From an uncultured Eubacterium sp. (GTDB taxonomy: Bacteria > Bacillota > Clostridia > Lachnospirales > Lachnospiraceae): DNA of 64,000 nucleotides. This document shows, one piece after another, positions 42,078 through 50,408 of this stretch. Each line of letters begins with the position of its first letter. Positions within the stretch are counted from its first letter, which is position 1. A model generated the notes under the pieces. It ran no database searches. It was given only the letters and a program-made list of their open reading frames with translations, and was not told where the DNA came from. The stretch is from the NCBI GenBank assembly GCA_934338065.1, contig CAKRGX010000007.1:49381-113380 (forward strand), given 5' to 3'. The translations under genes were made by a program, and so were the position numbers.

Positions 42078-42842
42078 ATGAAGGAAACAGAAAGAAATAA
42101 ATTATGGGACCGCTATCACAAGACAAGAAGTCCTGAACTGCGCGAACAATTAATATTGGAATACGCCAATGTGGTAAATCTGGTTGCCGGACGCCTGAGT
42201 ATGTATTTGGGATATACCGTAGATTATGACGATCTTGTTGGATATGGAATTTTCGGACTGATTGATGCGATAGATAAATATGATATGGCGAAAAATGTAA
42301 AGTTTGAAACCTATGCCAGTCTGCGTATTCGTGGTTCTATTTTGGATCAGATCAGGAAAATGGATTGGATTCCCAGAACATTGCGCCAGAAACAGAAGAA
42401 AATGGAAACTGCTGTCACAAAGCTGGAAAGTGAACTGGGACGTGCGGCTACTTCCCAGGAAGTGGCAGATGAACTGGGGATTGCAGTAGAAGAATACGAG
42501 AATTGGAAAGCGGAAGCTGAATTTACGAATCTGGTGTCTCTGGATGATTATCTGGAACAGGGAACGGAAGGCCGCATGGAGACCTTTGGTGCAACCTTTC
42601 AGCAGCCCGAAAGTGCGATACAAAAGAAAGAATTGAAAGAAATGCTGGTAGATGCATTAAAAAAACTGACCGAGAAAGAGCAGAAGGTAATTACTCTTTA
42701 TTATTATGAAGAGTTGACATTGAAAGAAATCAGTCAGATTTTATCGGTATCGGAGTCTCGTATTTCACAATTGCATACAAAGGCACTGCAGAAGATTAAA
42801 GTGCAATTAGGAGATTCAGTTGACTTACTTAATTTATTTTAG
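42078..42842 (+). CDS. sigD: Flagellar sigma factor SigD (FliA/WhiG family)
   Basis: Sigma-28 factor for late flagellar and chemotaxis genes. The 254-residue protein has region 2 (YDDLVGYGIFGLIDAIDKYD, then YASLRIRGSILDQIRKMDWIPRTLR in parts), region 3 and region 4 with a helix-turn-helix (LTLKEISQILSVSESRISQLHTK in parts). The WIPRTLR motif is typical of FliA-type sigma factors. AAAGGGGAAAGGA is upstream. A SigD-like promoter before fliK suggests feedback. The anti-sigma factor FlgM is not in the window. Confidence 0.97.
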   Translation: MKETERNKLWDRYHKTRSPELREQLILEYANVVNLVAGRLSMYLGYTVDYDDLVGYGIFGLIDAIDKYDMAKNVKFETYASLRIRGSILDQIRKMDWIPRTLRQKQKKMETAVTKLESELGRAATSQEVADELGIAVEEYENWKAEAEFTNLVSLDDYLEQGTEGRMETFGATFQQPESAIQKKELKEMLVDALKKLTEKEQKVITLYYYEELTLKEISQILSVSESRISQLHTKALQKIKVQLGDSVDLLNLF

Positions 42843-42866
42843 CAAAAAGTTTGCGGGGGGCGAAAG

Positions 42867-44465
42867 ATGGCTGCAAATGGGTATTTTCAATTAGTTAATG
42901 AAAGTGGTAAAATGTGGCTGCAGGTATTTCCACCAGAGGAAGGTGGAGAGGCAGTTACGGCAGAAGATGTAATGAAATATCTGGATATGATTTCTTTTGG
43001 GGACTATGATGTGGTTGCGGCAGATCAGTATTTAAAGCGCATGGAATATGATAGTCCGCTTTTATTAATGGACGGTGAAATTATTCCGGAACCAGAAAAA
43101 TGTGCCATCACAATATCATCCAATGGTGAACGTGCAGTTGCACGTTTTTATCCACCTACTACAGGCGGTGCACTGCTGGAAGAAAAAGATATTGTCAGTG
43201 ACTTGCAGCAGGCGGGGATCCGTCATGGCATCCGGAAAAAAGCAATCGAACATTTCTTACAACATCATGATTACCGTCATGATTATATTATGGCAGAGGC
43301 AACGCCACCGGTGCAGGGGCACAGTGCGAAGATTCAATATTTTTTTGACGTTAATACAACGGCAAGACCAAAGTTAAATGAAGATGGAAGTGTTGATTTT
43401 CACCAATTAGGCAACATTAAAGCAGTAAAAGAGGGTGATAAGCTGGCAACTCTCATACCTGCATACCGTGGAAAAGCAGGGGTGTCGGTATATGGAAAGC
43501 CATTGCTGCCGAAAAAAGTGAGAGTAAGACAGCTTCGTTTTGGACGCAATATCCGTTTGTCGGAAGATCGATGTAGTATTTATTCGGAAGTTTCAGGACA
43601 CGTAACCCTAGTCGACGATATGGTTATGGTTTCCAACGTATATCATGTGCCGGCGAACGTGGATTCTTCAACCGGAGATATTGATTATAATGGTACGGTA
43701 GAAGTTACCGGAAATGTCAGTACCGGATTCGCCATTAAAGCGGAAGGGGATATTATTGTCAATGGAGTAGTGGAAGGTGCTACGCTTGTTTCCGGTGGTA
43801 ATATCGTCCTTAAGCGTGGGATGCAGGGGATGGAACGTGGAACGCTGGAGGCAGAGGGAAATATCACTGCCAAATTTTTAGAGAATTGTAAAGTGACGTG
43901 CAAGGGTGAACTCAAGGCAGATGCCGTACTGCATAGTGAAGTCACCTGCAGAGAAATGATAGAAGTTCTTGGCCGAAAAGGACAGATCAATGGTGGAAGT
44001 ATAAAGACTTATGGTGATATCCATGCTACCAATATCGGATCTACGATGGGAGCAAAGACGAAGATAGAAATTATTTCAGATAAAGAATTAGTGATCCATT
44101 CCAATGAATTAAAAGAAAAAGCAGAGGAAATTGAAGAAATACTGGGAAAGATTGACACGGTGGTAGATCATGTAAAGGAACAATTAAAAAAAGGTCAGGA
44201 AATATTACCGGAGCAGATGGAATACTTGAAGAAAGCGACGAAGGAAAAACCGCGTCTGATCCGGCAGCTGCATGAGATGCGAGAAGAAAGAGAGCAGTTG
44301 CTCATGCGTATTGACAAAAATCGTAATGCCTGCATACGTGTAGAGGGTGTTGTGTATTCCGGAGTAGAAGTGACCGTCAAAGAAGTGAAGAAAATACAGC
44401 ATGACCAGGTATCCCGGTGCAAATTTGTCCGGGATGGTGCGGATGTAAAAATGATAGGACTGTAG
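42867..44465 (+). CDS. FapA (DUF342) family protein
   Basis: A 532-residue DUF342/FapA protein: an N-terminal region, a beta-helix-like central region with repeated Gly/Asn turns (VEVTGNVSTGFAIKAEGDIIVNG in parts, about residues 270-390) and a C-terminal coiled coil (about 410-490). FapA-type genes commonly lie next to sigD in clostridial flagellar operons; some relatives act in cell division or polymer-forming surface structures. Its exact job in motility is unknown to me. GCGGGGGGCG precedes ATG 42867. Confidence 0.85.
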   Translation: MAANGYFQLVNESGKMWLQVFPPEEGGEAVTAEDVMKYLDMISFGDYDVVAADQYLKRMEYDSPLLLMDGEIIPEPEKCAITISSNGERAVARFYPPTTGGALLEEKDIVSDLQQAGIRHGIRKKAIEHFLQHHDYRHDYIMAEATPPVQGHSAKIQYFFDVNTTARPKLNEDGSVDFHQLGNIKAVKEGDKLATLIPAYRGKAGVSVYGKPLLPKKVRVRQLRFGRNIRLSEDRCSIYSEVSGHVTLVDDMVMVSNVYHVPANVDSSTGDIDYNGTVEVTGNVSTGFAIKAEGDIIVNGVVEGATLVSGGNIVLKRGMQGMERGTLEAEGNITAKFLENCKVTCKGELKADAVLHSEVTCREMIEVLGRKGQINGGSIKTYGDIHATNIGSTMGAKTKIEIISDKELVIHSNELKEKAEEIEEILGKIDTVVDHVKEQLKKGQEILPEQMEYLKKATKEKPRLIRQLHEMREEREQLLMRIDKNRNACIRVEGVVYSGVEVTVKEVKKIQHDQVSRCKFVRDGADVKMIGL

Positions 44466-44512
44466 AGGGTATCATTATAACAGAGAATAAACTCTGAGAT
44501 GGGAGGCAGACT

Positions 44513-44824
44513 ATGCCAATTGGAACAATCGATATTGCTACGCTGGCACCGCGTACAATTAATGCGGCAGAACAGCAGGGGAGAGAAAATACACAAAACG
44601 AACATATTGGCGAACAAAATGCCGTTCAATTTCAACAAGAAACACAGCAGCAGGCGCATCAGACTGTGCAGACACAGGAAAGCGAACTGAAAGATTATGA
44701 TAAAGAAAGTCATGCAGGGGGTGGAATGTCCCGGAAAAGAAAGAGAGAAAAGAAAGAGGCAGAGGAAAAGCCAAAACAGAAGATGGCTCCACGTTCAAAT
44801 AGTAGTTTTGATATTATGATATAA
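44513..44824 (+). CDS. Low-complexity small protein of the fla operon, function unknown
   Basis: A 103-residue hydrophilic protein without membrane segment or signal peptide. It starts with MPIGTIDIATLAPRT, continues with a Gln/Glu/His-rich stretch (residues 20-55) and a Lys/Arg/Glu-rich stretch (70-92), and ends SSFDIMI. The ordered ends and disordered middle suggest an adaptor or chaperone-like peptide, but this is inference. GGGAGG lies 7 bases upstream. It sits between the FapA and SwrB-like genes. Confidence 0.7.
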   Translation: MPIGTIDIATLAPRTINAAEQQGRENTQNEHIGEQNAVQFQQETQQQAHQTVQTQESELKDYDKESHAGGGMSRKRKREKKEAEEKPKQKMAPRSNSSFDIMI

Positions 44825-44836
44825 GAGGAAAAGTAT

Positions 44837-45508
44837 ATGACAGGCTTAGAAGTGACATTAATAATAATAGGAATTGCGTGTATTTGCATTAGTTTCTTTG
44901 TGTCAAAAAAATCAGGGGATGAAGAACCGAATCAACAGGGGACGCAGAGCTCTGCAATATGGACGGAAAAGGAAGAAAAAAAAATAAAAGAACGGGTGGA
45001 TGATATTCTTTCGGAACGTCAGAATGATCTGGTTGATTCGACGGAAGATCAGATGAACCGGTTATGCAATGAGAAGATCATGGCGGTGGATGAATTTTCA
45101 CGCCAGGTATTGGAAAAAATAGAGAACAATCACCAGGAAGTTGTTTTCATGTATAATATGTTAAATGAAAAACAAAAAGAAATAAAAGATATGGTAACAG
45201 AGCCGGTCAGAAAAGAAAAGAAAACTCCTGAGAAACTACAGATACAAACACAGGCACAAACAGCGATAGAAAAAATTGCACATAAGGAAGCAAAAGAAAA
45301 GACGGTGCCGATATCTGGAAAGAAAAAACAAGCAGAAGTAAAAAATAAAAAAACAGAGAATAAAAGCACGGTACCCGGAAATGTGAATCTGCAAATACAG
45401 AAAATGTATAAAGAAGGGAAATCCATATTGGATATATCCAGGGAGTTAAACATTGGTCAGGGAGAAGTAAAGCTGGTTATAGCATTATACGGGGGAAGAA
45501 AAGGATGA
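44837..45508 (+). CDS. SwrB-like/DUF6115 membrane-anchored protein
   Basis: A 223-residue protein with an N-terminal membrane helix (VTLIIIGIACICISFFV, residues 5-22), a long charged helical region (about 45-165) and a C-terminal helix-turn-helix-like segment (KEGKSILDISRELNIGQGEVKLV in parts). The plan and the position downstream of sigD match B. subtilis SwrB, which promotes basal-body completion through FliM/FliG and FliP. Similarity is mostly architectural, so the name is tentative. It overlaps the next gene (ATGA). Confidence 0.72.
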   Translation: MTGLEVTLIIIGIACICISFFVSKKSGDEEPNQQGTQSSAIWTEKEEKKIKERVDDILSERQNDLVDSTEDQMNRLCNEKIMAVDEFSRQVLEKIENNHQEVVFMYNMLNEKQKEIKDMVTEPVRKEKKTPEKLQIQTQAQTAIEKIAHKEAKEKTVPISGKKKQAEVKNKKTENKSTVPGNVNLQIQKMYKEGKSILDISRELNIGQGEVKLVIALYGGRKG

Positions 45509-45990
45509 AGAAGAGATATTTTTTGCGAGGGCTGGGAGCTGGAATTCTGCTGACAGCGCTCGTTTTATGCGCCAGTTACCGTCAGAATGATTCGGAACAG
45601 TCGGTAGTGGAACGGGCGCAGGAACTAGGAATGCAGTTTCCGGAGAAAACTTCTGATACACTTCTAACGGCAAGCGGAGCAGCTTTGGCTGTATCACCGA
45701 GTCCATCTGTCAGACCGGACCGGACGAAAGAACCATCGGCCCAACCGACACAAACAGCCAAAACAACGGAGAAGGCAGTTGGAAAGACAAAGACATTTGA
45801 AGTAAGAGAGGGCTTGCTGTCGAGTTCTGTAGCGCAGGAAATGCGCAAGGCAGGAATTATTAAAAGTGCGGATGATTTTGATGAATATCTGGAGAAGACT
45901 GGTATGGCACGTAAGATATGTGCAGGAAAATATAAAATTCCTAAAGGAGCAGGATATGAGGAAATTGCAAAGATCATTACCAGGCAATAG
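45505..45990 (+). CDS. YceG/MltG-like small membrane-anchored protein
   Basis: A 161-residue protein with an N-terminal membrane or signal segment (LRGLGAGILLTALVLCASY, residues 7-26), a Ser/Pro/Thr-rich linker (about 55-90) and a C-terminal domain resembling the LysM-like dimerisation part of YceG/MltG (SSSVAQEMRKAGIIKSADDF; GKYKIPKGAGYEEIAKII). The transglycosylase catalytic domain is missing, so it should not be active as a lytic enzyme. It may act in cell-wall binding near the flagellum. Start overlaps the previous stop as ATGA; it is the last gene of the block. Confidence 0.68.
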   Translation: MKKRYFLRGLGAGILLTALVLCASYRQNDSEQSVVERAQELGMQFPEKTSDTLLTASGAALAVSPSPSVRPDRTKEPSAQPTQTAKTTEKAVGKTKTFEVREGLLSSSVAQEMRKAGIIKSADDFDEYLEKTGMARKICAGKYKIPKGAGYEEIAKIITRQ

Positions 45991-46032
45991 CAATTAAATA
46001 GAATAATTGGACAAAATAACTGAAAAAAGTTA

Positions 46033-46061
46033 TTGATTTTTATGTGATGCCATGTTATAAT
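46033..46061 (+). promoter_or_regulatory. Strong promoter of rpsB-tsf
   Basis: TTGATT (46033-46038), 17-base spacer, TATAAT (46056-46061) with an extended TG at 46053-46054. Predicted start near 46068, giving a leader of about 115 bases before rpsB. The spacer contains TATGTGA (46041-46047). Confidence 0.75.
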
Positions 46062-46067
46062 TAATCG

Positions 46068-46182
46068 GATTGAAAAAATCACACTTATTGATTTTTGTTA
46101 TGGTGCCAGACGATCAGGCAGATCTTTGGTATAACAAAAAGAAGAGATAAGTGGAAGAAAAACCAAATGGAGGTAGGAAATA
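46068..46182 (+). promoter_or_regulatory. Structured rpsB leader, candidate ribosomal protein S2 autoregulatory RNA
   Basis: TTTTTGTTAT (46092-46101) pairs perfectly with ATAACAAAAA (46131-46140) around a 29-base loop. A second helix, AAAAATCA (46074-46081) with TGATTTTT (46089-46096), shares bases 46092-46096, so the two are mutually exclusive. Ribosomal protein operons often have such autoregulatory leaders; S2 binding here is inference. Confidence 0.45.
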
Positions 46183-46920
46183 ATGAGCGTTATTTCAATG
46201 AAACAGTTATTGGAAGCAGGTGTTCACTTTGGACATCAGACAAGAAGATGGAACCCTAAAATGGCAGAGTACATCTACACAGAGAGAAATGGTATCTATA
46301 TCATTGATCTTCAGAAATCGGTAGGAAAAGTAGATGAAGCTTATAATGCAATCAAGGATATTGCTGCTGAAGGCGGAAAGATTCTTTTTGTAGGTACAAA
46401 GAAGCAGGCTCAGGATTCAATTAAAGTAGAGGCAGAGCGCTGTGGTATGTATTATGTAAATGAGAGATGGCTCGGCGGTATGCTGACAAACTTCGAGACG
46501 ATCAAGACTCGTATTAAGAGATTAAAGACAATTGAAAAAATGTCTGAGGATGGAACATTTGATGTTCTGCCTAAAAAAGAAGTTATTAACCTGAAAAAAG
46601 AATGGGCAAAATTAGAGAAGAACCTTGGTGGTATCAAAGAGATGAAAGAGATTCCAGATGCAATCTTTGTTGTAGATCCTAAGAAAGAGAAGATTTGTAT
46701 TCAGGAAGCACACATTCTTGGTATTCCATTGATCGGTATTGTAGATACAAACTGTGATCCGGAAGAGTTGGATTATGTTATCCCTGGTAACGATGATGCG
46801 ATCCGTGCAGTTAAATTGATCGTTTCTAAGATGGCAGATGCTGTTATTGAGGCAAATCAGGGTGAATCTATGGCAGATGAAGCTTCGGCTGAAGATGCAG
46901 TAGAGGAAGAGGCAGAATAA
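46183..46920 (+). CDS. rpsB: 30S ribosomal protein S2
   Basis: The 245-residue protein begins [27 protein letters not shown] (in parts), contains [11 protein letters not shown] and [10 protein letters not shown], and ends with an acidic Ala/Glu tail. All are S2 hallmarks. GGAGGTAGG precedes ATG 46183. With tsf it forms the conserved two-gene unit; codon use looks like that of a highly expressed gene (many GAA/AAA/GTA-GTT and CGT codons). Confidence 0.98.
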   Translation: MSVISMKQLLEAGVHFGHQTRRWNPKMAEYIYTERNGIYIIDLQKSVGKVDEAYNAIKDIAAEGGKILFVGTKKQAQDSIKVEAERCGMYYVNERWLGGMLTNFETIKTRIKRLKTIEKMSEDGTFDVLPKKEVINLKKEWAKLEKNLGGIKEMKEIPDAIFVVDPKKEKICIQEAHILGIPLIGIVDTNCDPEELDYVIPGNDDAIRAVKLIVSKMADAVIEANQGESMADEASAEDAVEEEAE

Positions 46921-46944
46921 TTCAGAAAGGTAGGATTTAGAACA

Positions 46945-47880
46945 ATGGCTAATATTTCAGCTTCAATGGTAAAAGAATTAAGAGAGTTGACAGGCGCCGG
47001 AATGATGGATTGTAAGAAAGCTCTTACAAATACAGATGGCGATATGGATAAAGCAGTAGAATGGCTTCGTGAGAATGGTCTTGCAAAGGCTGAGAAAAAA
47101 GCAGGCCGTATTGCTGCTGAGGGTATTGTTAAGACAAATATCAGCGAAGATGGCAAGAGCGCATCAATTGTTGAGGTTAACAGTGAGACAGACTTTGTAG
47201 CTAAGAATGAGAAGTTCCAGAATTTTGTAGCTGCTGTAGCTTCGCAGGTCAGTGCTTCTTCAGCAGAAGATATTGATGCATTTTTGGCAGAACCATGGTC
47301 AGCAGATACTTCTAAGACAGTAAAAGAAGAACTGGCTTCCCAGATTGCAACAATCGGTGAGAATATGAATATTCGCCGTTTTGCTAAAGTATCCAGTGAT
47401 AATGGTATCGTAGTTGACTACATCCATGCTGGTGGCAAGATTGGTGTTTTGATTGCCGCTGAGACAGATAACACAGGTGACGAGATTGTAGAGTGCCTGA
47501 AAAATATTGCAATGCAGATTGCAGCGATGAGTCCACTGTATCTTTCTACTGATGATGTATCAGAAGAGTACAAAGAGAAAGAAAAAGAGATTCTTCTTGC
47601 ACAGGCAAAAAATGATCCGAAGAATTCCGGAAAACCAGACAACATCATTGAGAAAATGATTACAGGCCGTCTGAACAAAGAGCTGAAAGAAGTTTGTTTG
47701 TTAGAACAGGCATATGTTAAGGCTGAGGATAAGGAGACTGTTGGCCAGTATGTACAGGCTGTTGCAAAAGCAACAGGAGCTAATCTGAAGCTGACTCAGT
47801 TTGTTCGTTTCGAGACAGGCGAAGGTCTTGAGAAGAAAGAAGAAGATTTTGCTGCAGAAGTAGCTGCGCAGATGAAATAA
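46945..47880 (+). CDS. tsf: Elongation factor Ts
   Basis: Nucleotide exchange factor for EF-Tu. The 311-residue protein has the N-terminal MANISASMVKELRELTGAGMMDCKKAL (in parts), the TDFVAKNEKFQ motif that contacts EF-Tu, and a complete dimerisation domain. GAAAGG precedes ATG 46945. A terminator follows the stop. Confidence 0.98.
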   Translation: MANISASMVKELRELTGAGMMDCKKALTNTDGDMDKAVEWLRENGLAKAEKKAGRIAAEGIVKTNISEDGKSASIVEVNSETDFVAKNEKFQNFVAAVASQVSASSAEDIDAFLAEPWSADTSKTVKEELASQIATIGENMNIRRFAKVSSDNGIVVDYIHAGGKIGVLIAAETDNTGDEIVECLKNIAMQIAAMSPLYLSTDDVSEEYKEKEKEILLAQAKNDPKNSGKPDNIIEKMITGRLNKELKEVCLLEQAYVKAEDKETVGQYVQAVAKATGANLKLTQFVRFETGEGLEKKEEDFAAEVAAQMK

Positions 47881-47901
47881 TTTTATATTATTTGGAAAAT
47901 G

Positions 47902-47948
47902 GCCTTGGATTGTAGATGGTATGCTGCTTTCCAAGGCTTATTGTTTTT
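47902..47948 (+). terminator. Intrinsic terminator after tsf
   Basis: GCCTTGGA (47902-47909) pairs with TCCAAGGC (47930-47937) across a 20-base loop, followed by a T-rich stretch (TTATTGTTTTT). It separates rpsB-tsf from the inserted genes downstream. Confidence 0.75.
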
Positions 47949-47978
47949 ACTTTATAGCTTTGAAAATGGGGTGATTCA

Positions 47979-48500
47979 TTGGCTGTTGCAGAAAATAAAA
48001 GGTATGAAAGAGCTCTGGCATTTGCAACACATAAGCATGAAGGACAATATCGGATCGGTGGACAGCCATATATTACGCATCCGATTGAGGTTGCACATAT
48101 GGTAAGAGAAAAAGGATATGGTATAGACTATCAAATTACGGCATTATTTCACGATCTGCTGGAGGATACGGATGCCACAGAGGATGAGATTGAAGAGCTT
48201 GGCGGAACGAACGTTAGGGAGGCTGTTGTCCTGTTAACAAAAAAGGAAGGTTATGTGATGGAAAAGTATGTTTCTGCGATCAAAGCGAATAAAATTGCTT
48301 TTCCGGTTAAGGCAGCCGATCGTCTACATAATTTGAGGAGTGCTGACTGCACCGATGAAGAATTTAAGCGCAAATATATCATAGAAACGGTTCAATGGTA
48401 TCTGGATTTTTGCCCGGAGATAGGCAAAGAGGTCAGGAGACTGGCAGGATTATTAAAAGAACCACTTAAGAATATTGCATTTTTATATGAATCTAAATAA
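47979..48500 (+). CDS. Small alarmone hydrolase-like HD-domain protein
   Basis: A 173-residue protein equal to the hydrolase half of RelA/SpoT: HKHEGQYRIGG with His20, PYITHP, LFHDLLEDT with the HD pair His58-Asp59 and Glu62-Asp63, and VKAADRLHNLRS. This pattern matches stand-alone (p)ppGpp hydrolases (SAH/MESH1-type). No synthetase domain. The start is TTG 47979 with GGGGTGAT just upstream; no ATG in frame is near. (p)ppGpp hydrolysis is predicted, but related HD proteins cleave other nucleotides. It is the first of four genes inserted between tsf and pyrH. Confidence 0.82.
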   Translation: MAVAENKRYERALAFATHKHEGQYRIGGQPYITHPIEVAHMVREKGYGIDYQITALFHDLLEDTDATEDEIEELGGTNVREAVVLLTKKEGYVMEKYVSAIKANKIAFPVKAADRLHNLRSADCTDEEFKRKYIIETVQWYLDFCPEIGKEVRRLAGLLKEPLKNIAFLYESK

Positions 48501-48514
48501 GATACGTGAAAAAG

Positions 48515-48542
48515 AAAAAAGGACTTGTTTGTTCTTTTTTTT
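48515..48542 (+). terminator. Terminator after the alarmone hydrolase gene, overlapping a promoter
   Basis: A run of six A and GGAC (48515-48524) pairs with GTTC and T residues (48531-48540; one G-U pair) around loop TTGTTT. The same TTGTTT (48525-48530) can serve as a -35 box for TATAAT at 48547-48552 (16-base spacer). Confidence 0.55.
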
Positions 48543-48577
48543 GCGATATAATAAAACGTTATTTGGGCGAAAAATAA

Positions 48578-48606
48578 TTGGAAAAATTTCTGTTATATGT
48601 TATAAT
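48578..48606 (+). promoter_or_regulatory. Promoter overlapping the apparent start of the GGDEF gene
   Basis: TTGGAA (48578-48583), 17-base spacer, TATAAT (48601-48606) with an extended TG at 48598-48599. It overlaps both possible start codons of the following gene (TTG 48578 and ATG 48608), so a transcript from it would begin after them. Confidence 0.55.
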
Positions 48607-48607
48607 A

Positions 48608-50392
48608 ATGCGGAAGTATGTTTATATAGGGAAAAGGGGTGAGGCAAATCTTGCTTATCTGGTTCCTTATGATCGGCTGGATGCTATTATTCTATGTCAG
48701 GATACACTGCCGGATGAAGGTCCATTAGACTATATATTAAAATCAATAGAAGAAAAGTGCCAGTGCCCGGTTATCACACTGAGACAGGATACGGGCAAGC
48801 ATCCCTGTGTACTGGTAGATTCAAATCATTGTATTGAGCAGATGGTATATCACTTTATTGATGAGCATCATTTTACTAAGTTTGGCTTTATGAGTGGACC
48901 GTTTAAACATCCGGATTCCATATGCCGTTTAGAAGAATTTAAGGGAGCTTTGGAAAAACGTGGCATACCATTTGACGCTTCTATGGTATTTGAGGGAGAT
49001 TTCTGGAATCAGAAAGGAAAAGAAGCTGCGGACTATTTCACGATGGAATTGAATGAGCGCCCGCAGGCAATCATCTGCGCAAACGACTATATGGCGATGT
49101 CGTTGATCAATGAGCTTGTTTCTAAGGGATTTATGGTGCCGGAAGATATTGCCGTCTCAGGATTTGACAACATTTGGGAAGCATCCATTTCGATGCCTCC
49201 TATCACGACAGCTTCTGTTTCTGTTGACCGCATTGTAAAGATTGCAATGAAGAAAATTGAAACTATCTGGGAGGGCAGAGAAGAAGAGCGGGTGAGTAAA
49301 GTGCCGGCAGAAATGGTTATCCGCAATTCCTGCGGCTGTAAAACATTTAATATGCAGTCTATGCTCGTGAAACGAGTTCGACAGGTCAAGGAATATCAAA
49401 ATGTCCTTGAGTTAAATCAGGTCAATACGTATATGTTTATTGCGATGTCTGATTTGGATTCGATTGAGAAATTAGGCAGACAACTGCGTCTGCAGGAATT
49501 ATTTGAAGGGCATGTTGAGAACTTTTTTATGTGCTTGGGAGAAGGAAGAGGGGCTTCTTATCCGAAATACCGTTCGGATAAGAACGGATACCCTAAGAGA
49601 AGCAGGGCGTTGTGCAGTTTTTTTCACAGAGAACCCTTTACGGGAAAGAGTTTTCCTACATATGATCTTCTGCCTAAAGAAGTGTCTGAAGATAAACCGA
49701 TGATCTACTATTTTTTCCCTTTGCATAACAATCAGTATTCCTTTGGGTATGCTGCCCTATCGTTTGACCGGATCTGTCCGGTGAATAAGGTCTTTCATAA
49801 CAGTCTGGCTATTATGGGAAATGCGTTGGAAATGATACAGATCAAGCAGAAAAATAAGCTTCTGCTTTCACAGTTAAATAACTTGTATGTTCATGATTCT
49901 CTGACCGGTTTGTATAATCGAAGAGGATTTGACTTTAAATCAGAAGAACTTTTTGAGCGTGCACAAAAAGAAAAGAAGTCATTTGGCGTTATTGCGATTG
50001 ATATGGACAATCTAAAAGTGGTGAATGACCGTTTTGGTCACATGAGTGGTGACCTGGCACTGAAAACAATAGCAAGTGCTATGTGTGAAGTTACCGCTGA
50101 TGAAGATGTTTGTGCCCGTGTGGGTGGAGATGAATATACCATTGTATGTGTGGGGTATACGACAGAGGAGATTGATCGGATCATTGCGGAATTTGAAGCG
50201 TGTCTGGAGAGATTTAATGCTGCGAGTAAATTACCATATCTGGTTAAGGCCAGTGCTGGATATTCCCGGATTGAAGCAGATGATCCGGACAGCCGGAAAG
50301 AGTGTATTAGCATGGCAGATGAATGTCTGTATGAGAATAAACGCATGCGAAAAGAAAAGAAAAAAGATACTGTGCTGAGAACCGGCTGTTGA
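48608..50392 (+). CDS. Diguanylate cyclase with LacI-type ligand-binding domain, probably N-terminally short
   Basis: The 594-residue protein combines a periplasmic-binding-protein/LacI-like sensor (about residues 10-245, with VPEDIAVSGFDNIWEASIS), a linker with CGC, and a C-terminal GGDEF domain (about 430-585; active site GGDEY at 506-510, substrate residues in DSLTGLYNRRGF). The cyclase motif is intact, so c-di-GMP synthesis is expected; no membrane segment is seen. The first lobe of the sensor is shorter than in relatives, lacking its first strand and helix. ATG 48608 and TTG 48578 both lack a ribosome binding site, and a promoter overlaps them, so the 5' end may be eroded. Confidence 0.8.
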   Translation: MRKYVYIGKRGEANLAYLVPYDRLDAIILCQDTLPDEGPLDYILKSIEEKCQCPVITLRQDTGKHPCVLVDSNHCIEQMVYHFIDEHHFTKFGFMSGPFKHPDSICRLEEFKGALEKRGIPFDASMVFEGDFWNQKGKEAADYFTMELNERPQAIICANDYMAMSLINELVSKGFMVPEDIAVSGFDNIWEASISMPPITTASVSVDRIVKIAMKKIETIWEGREEERVSKVPAEMVIRNSCGCKTFNMQSMLVKRVRQVKEYQNVLELNQVNTYMFIAMSDLDSIEKLGRQLRLQELFEGHVENFFMCLGEGRGASYPKYRSDKNGYPKRSRALCSFFHREPFTGKSFPTYDLLPKEVSEDKPMIYYFFPLHNNQYSFGYAALSFDRICPVNKVFHNSLAIMGNALEMIQIKQKNKLLLSQLNNLYVHDSLTGLYNRRGFDFKSEELFERAQKEKKSFGVIAIDMDNLKVVNDRFGHMSGDLALKTIASAMCEVTADEDVCARVGGDEYTIVCVGYTTEEIDRIIAEFEACLERFNAASKLPYLVKASAGYSRIEADDPDSRKECISMADECLYENKRMRKEKKKDTVLRTGC

Positions 50393-50408
50393 TGAGATGG
50401 AGGAGGAT

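Noticed and set aside
45307..45314. GCCGATAT, a SigD -10-like string inside the SwrB-like gene
   Set aside because: No TAAA-like -35 at 14-16 bases upstream and it lies within coding sequence.
48651..48728. Short 25-codon hydrophobic frame with a good ribosome binding site inside the GGDEF gene
   Set aside because: Too short to call as a gene on its own and fully inside another coding region; mentioned only in connection with the odd 5' end of that gene.
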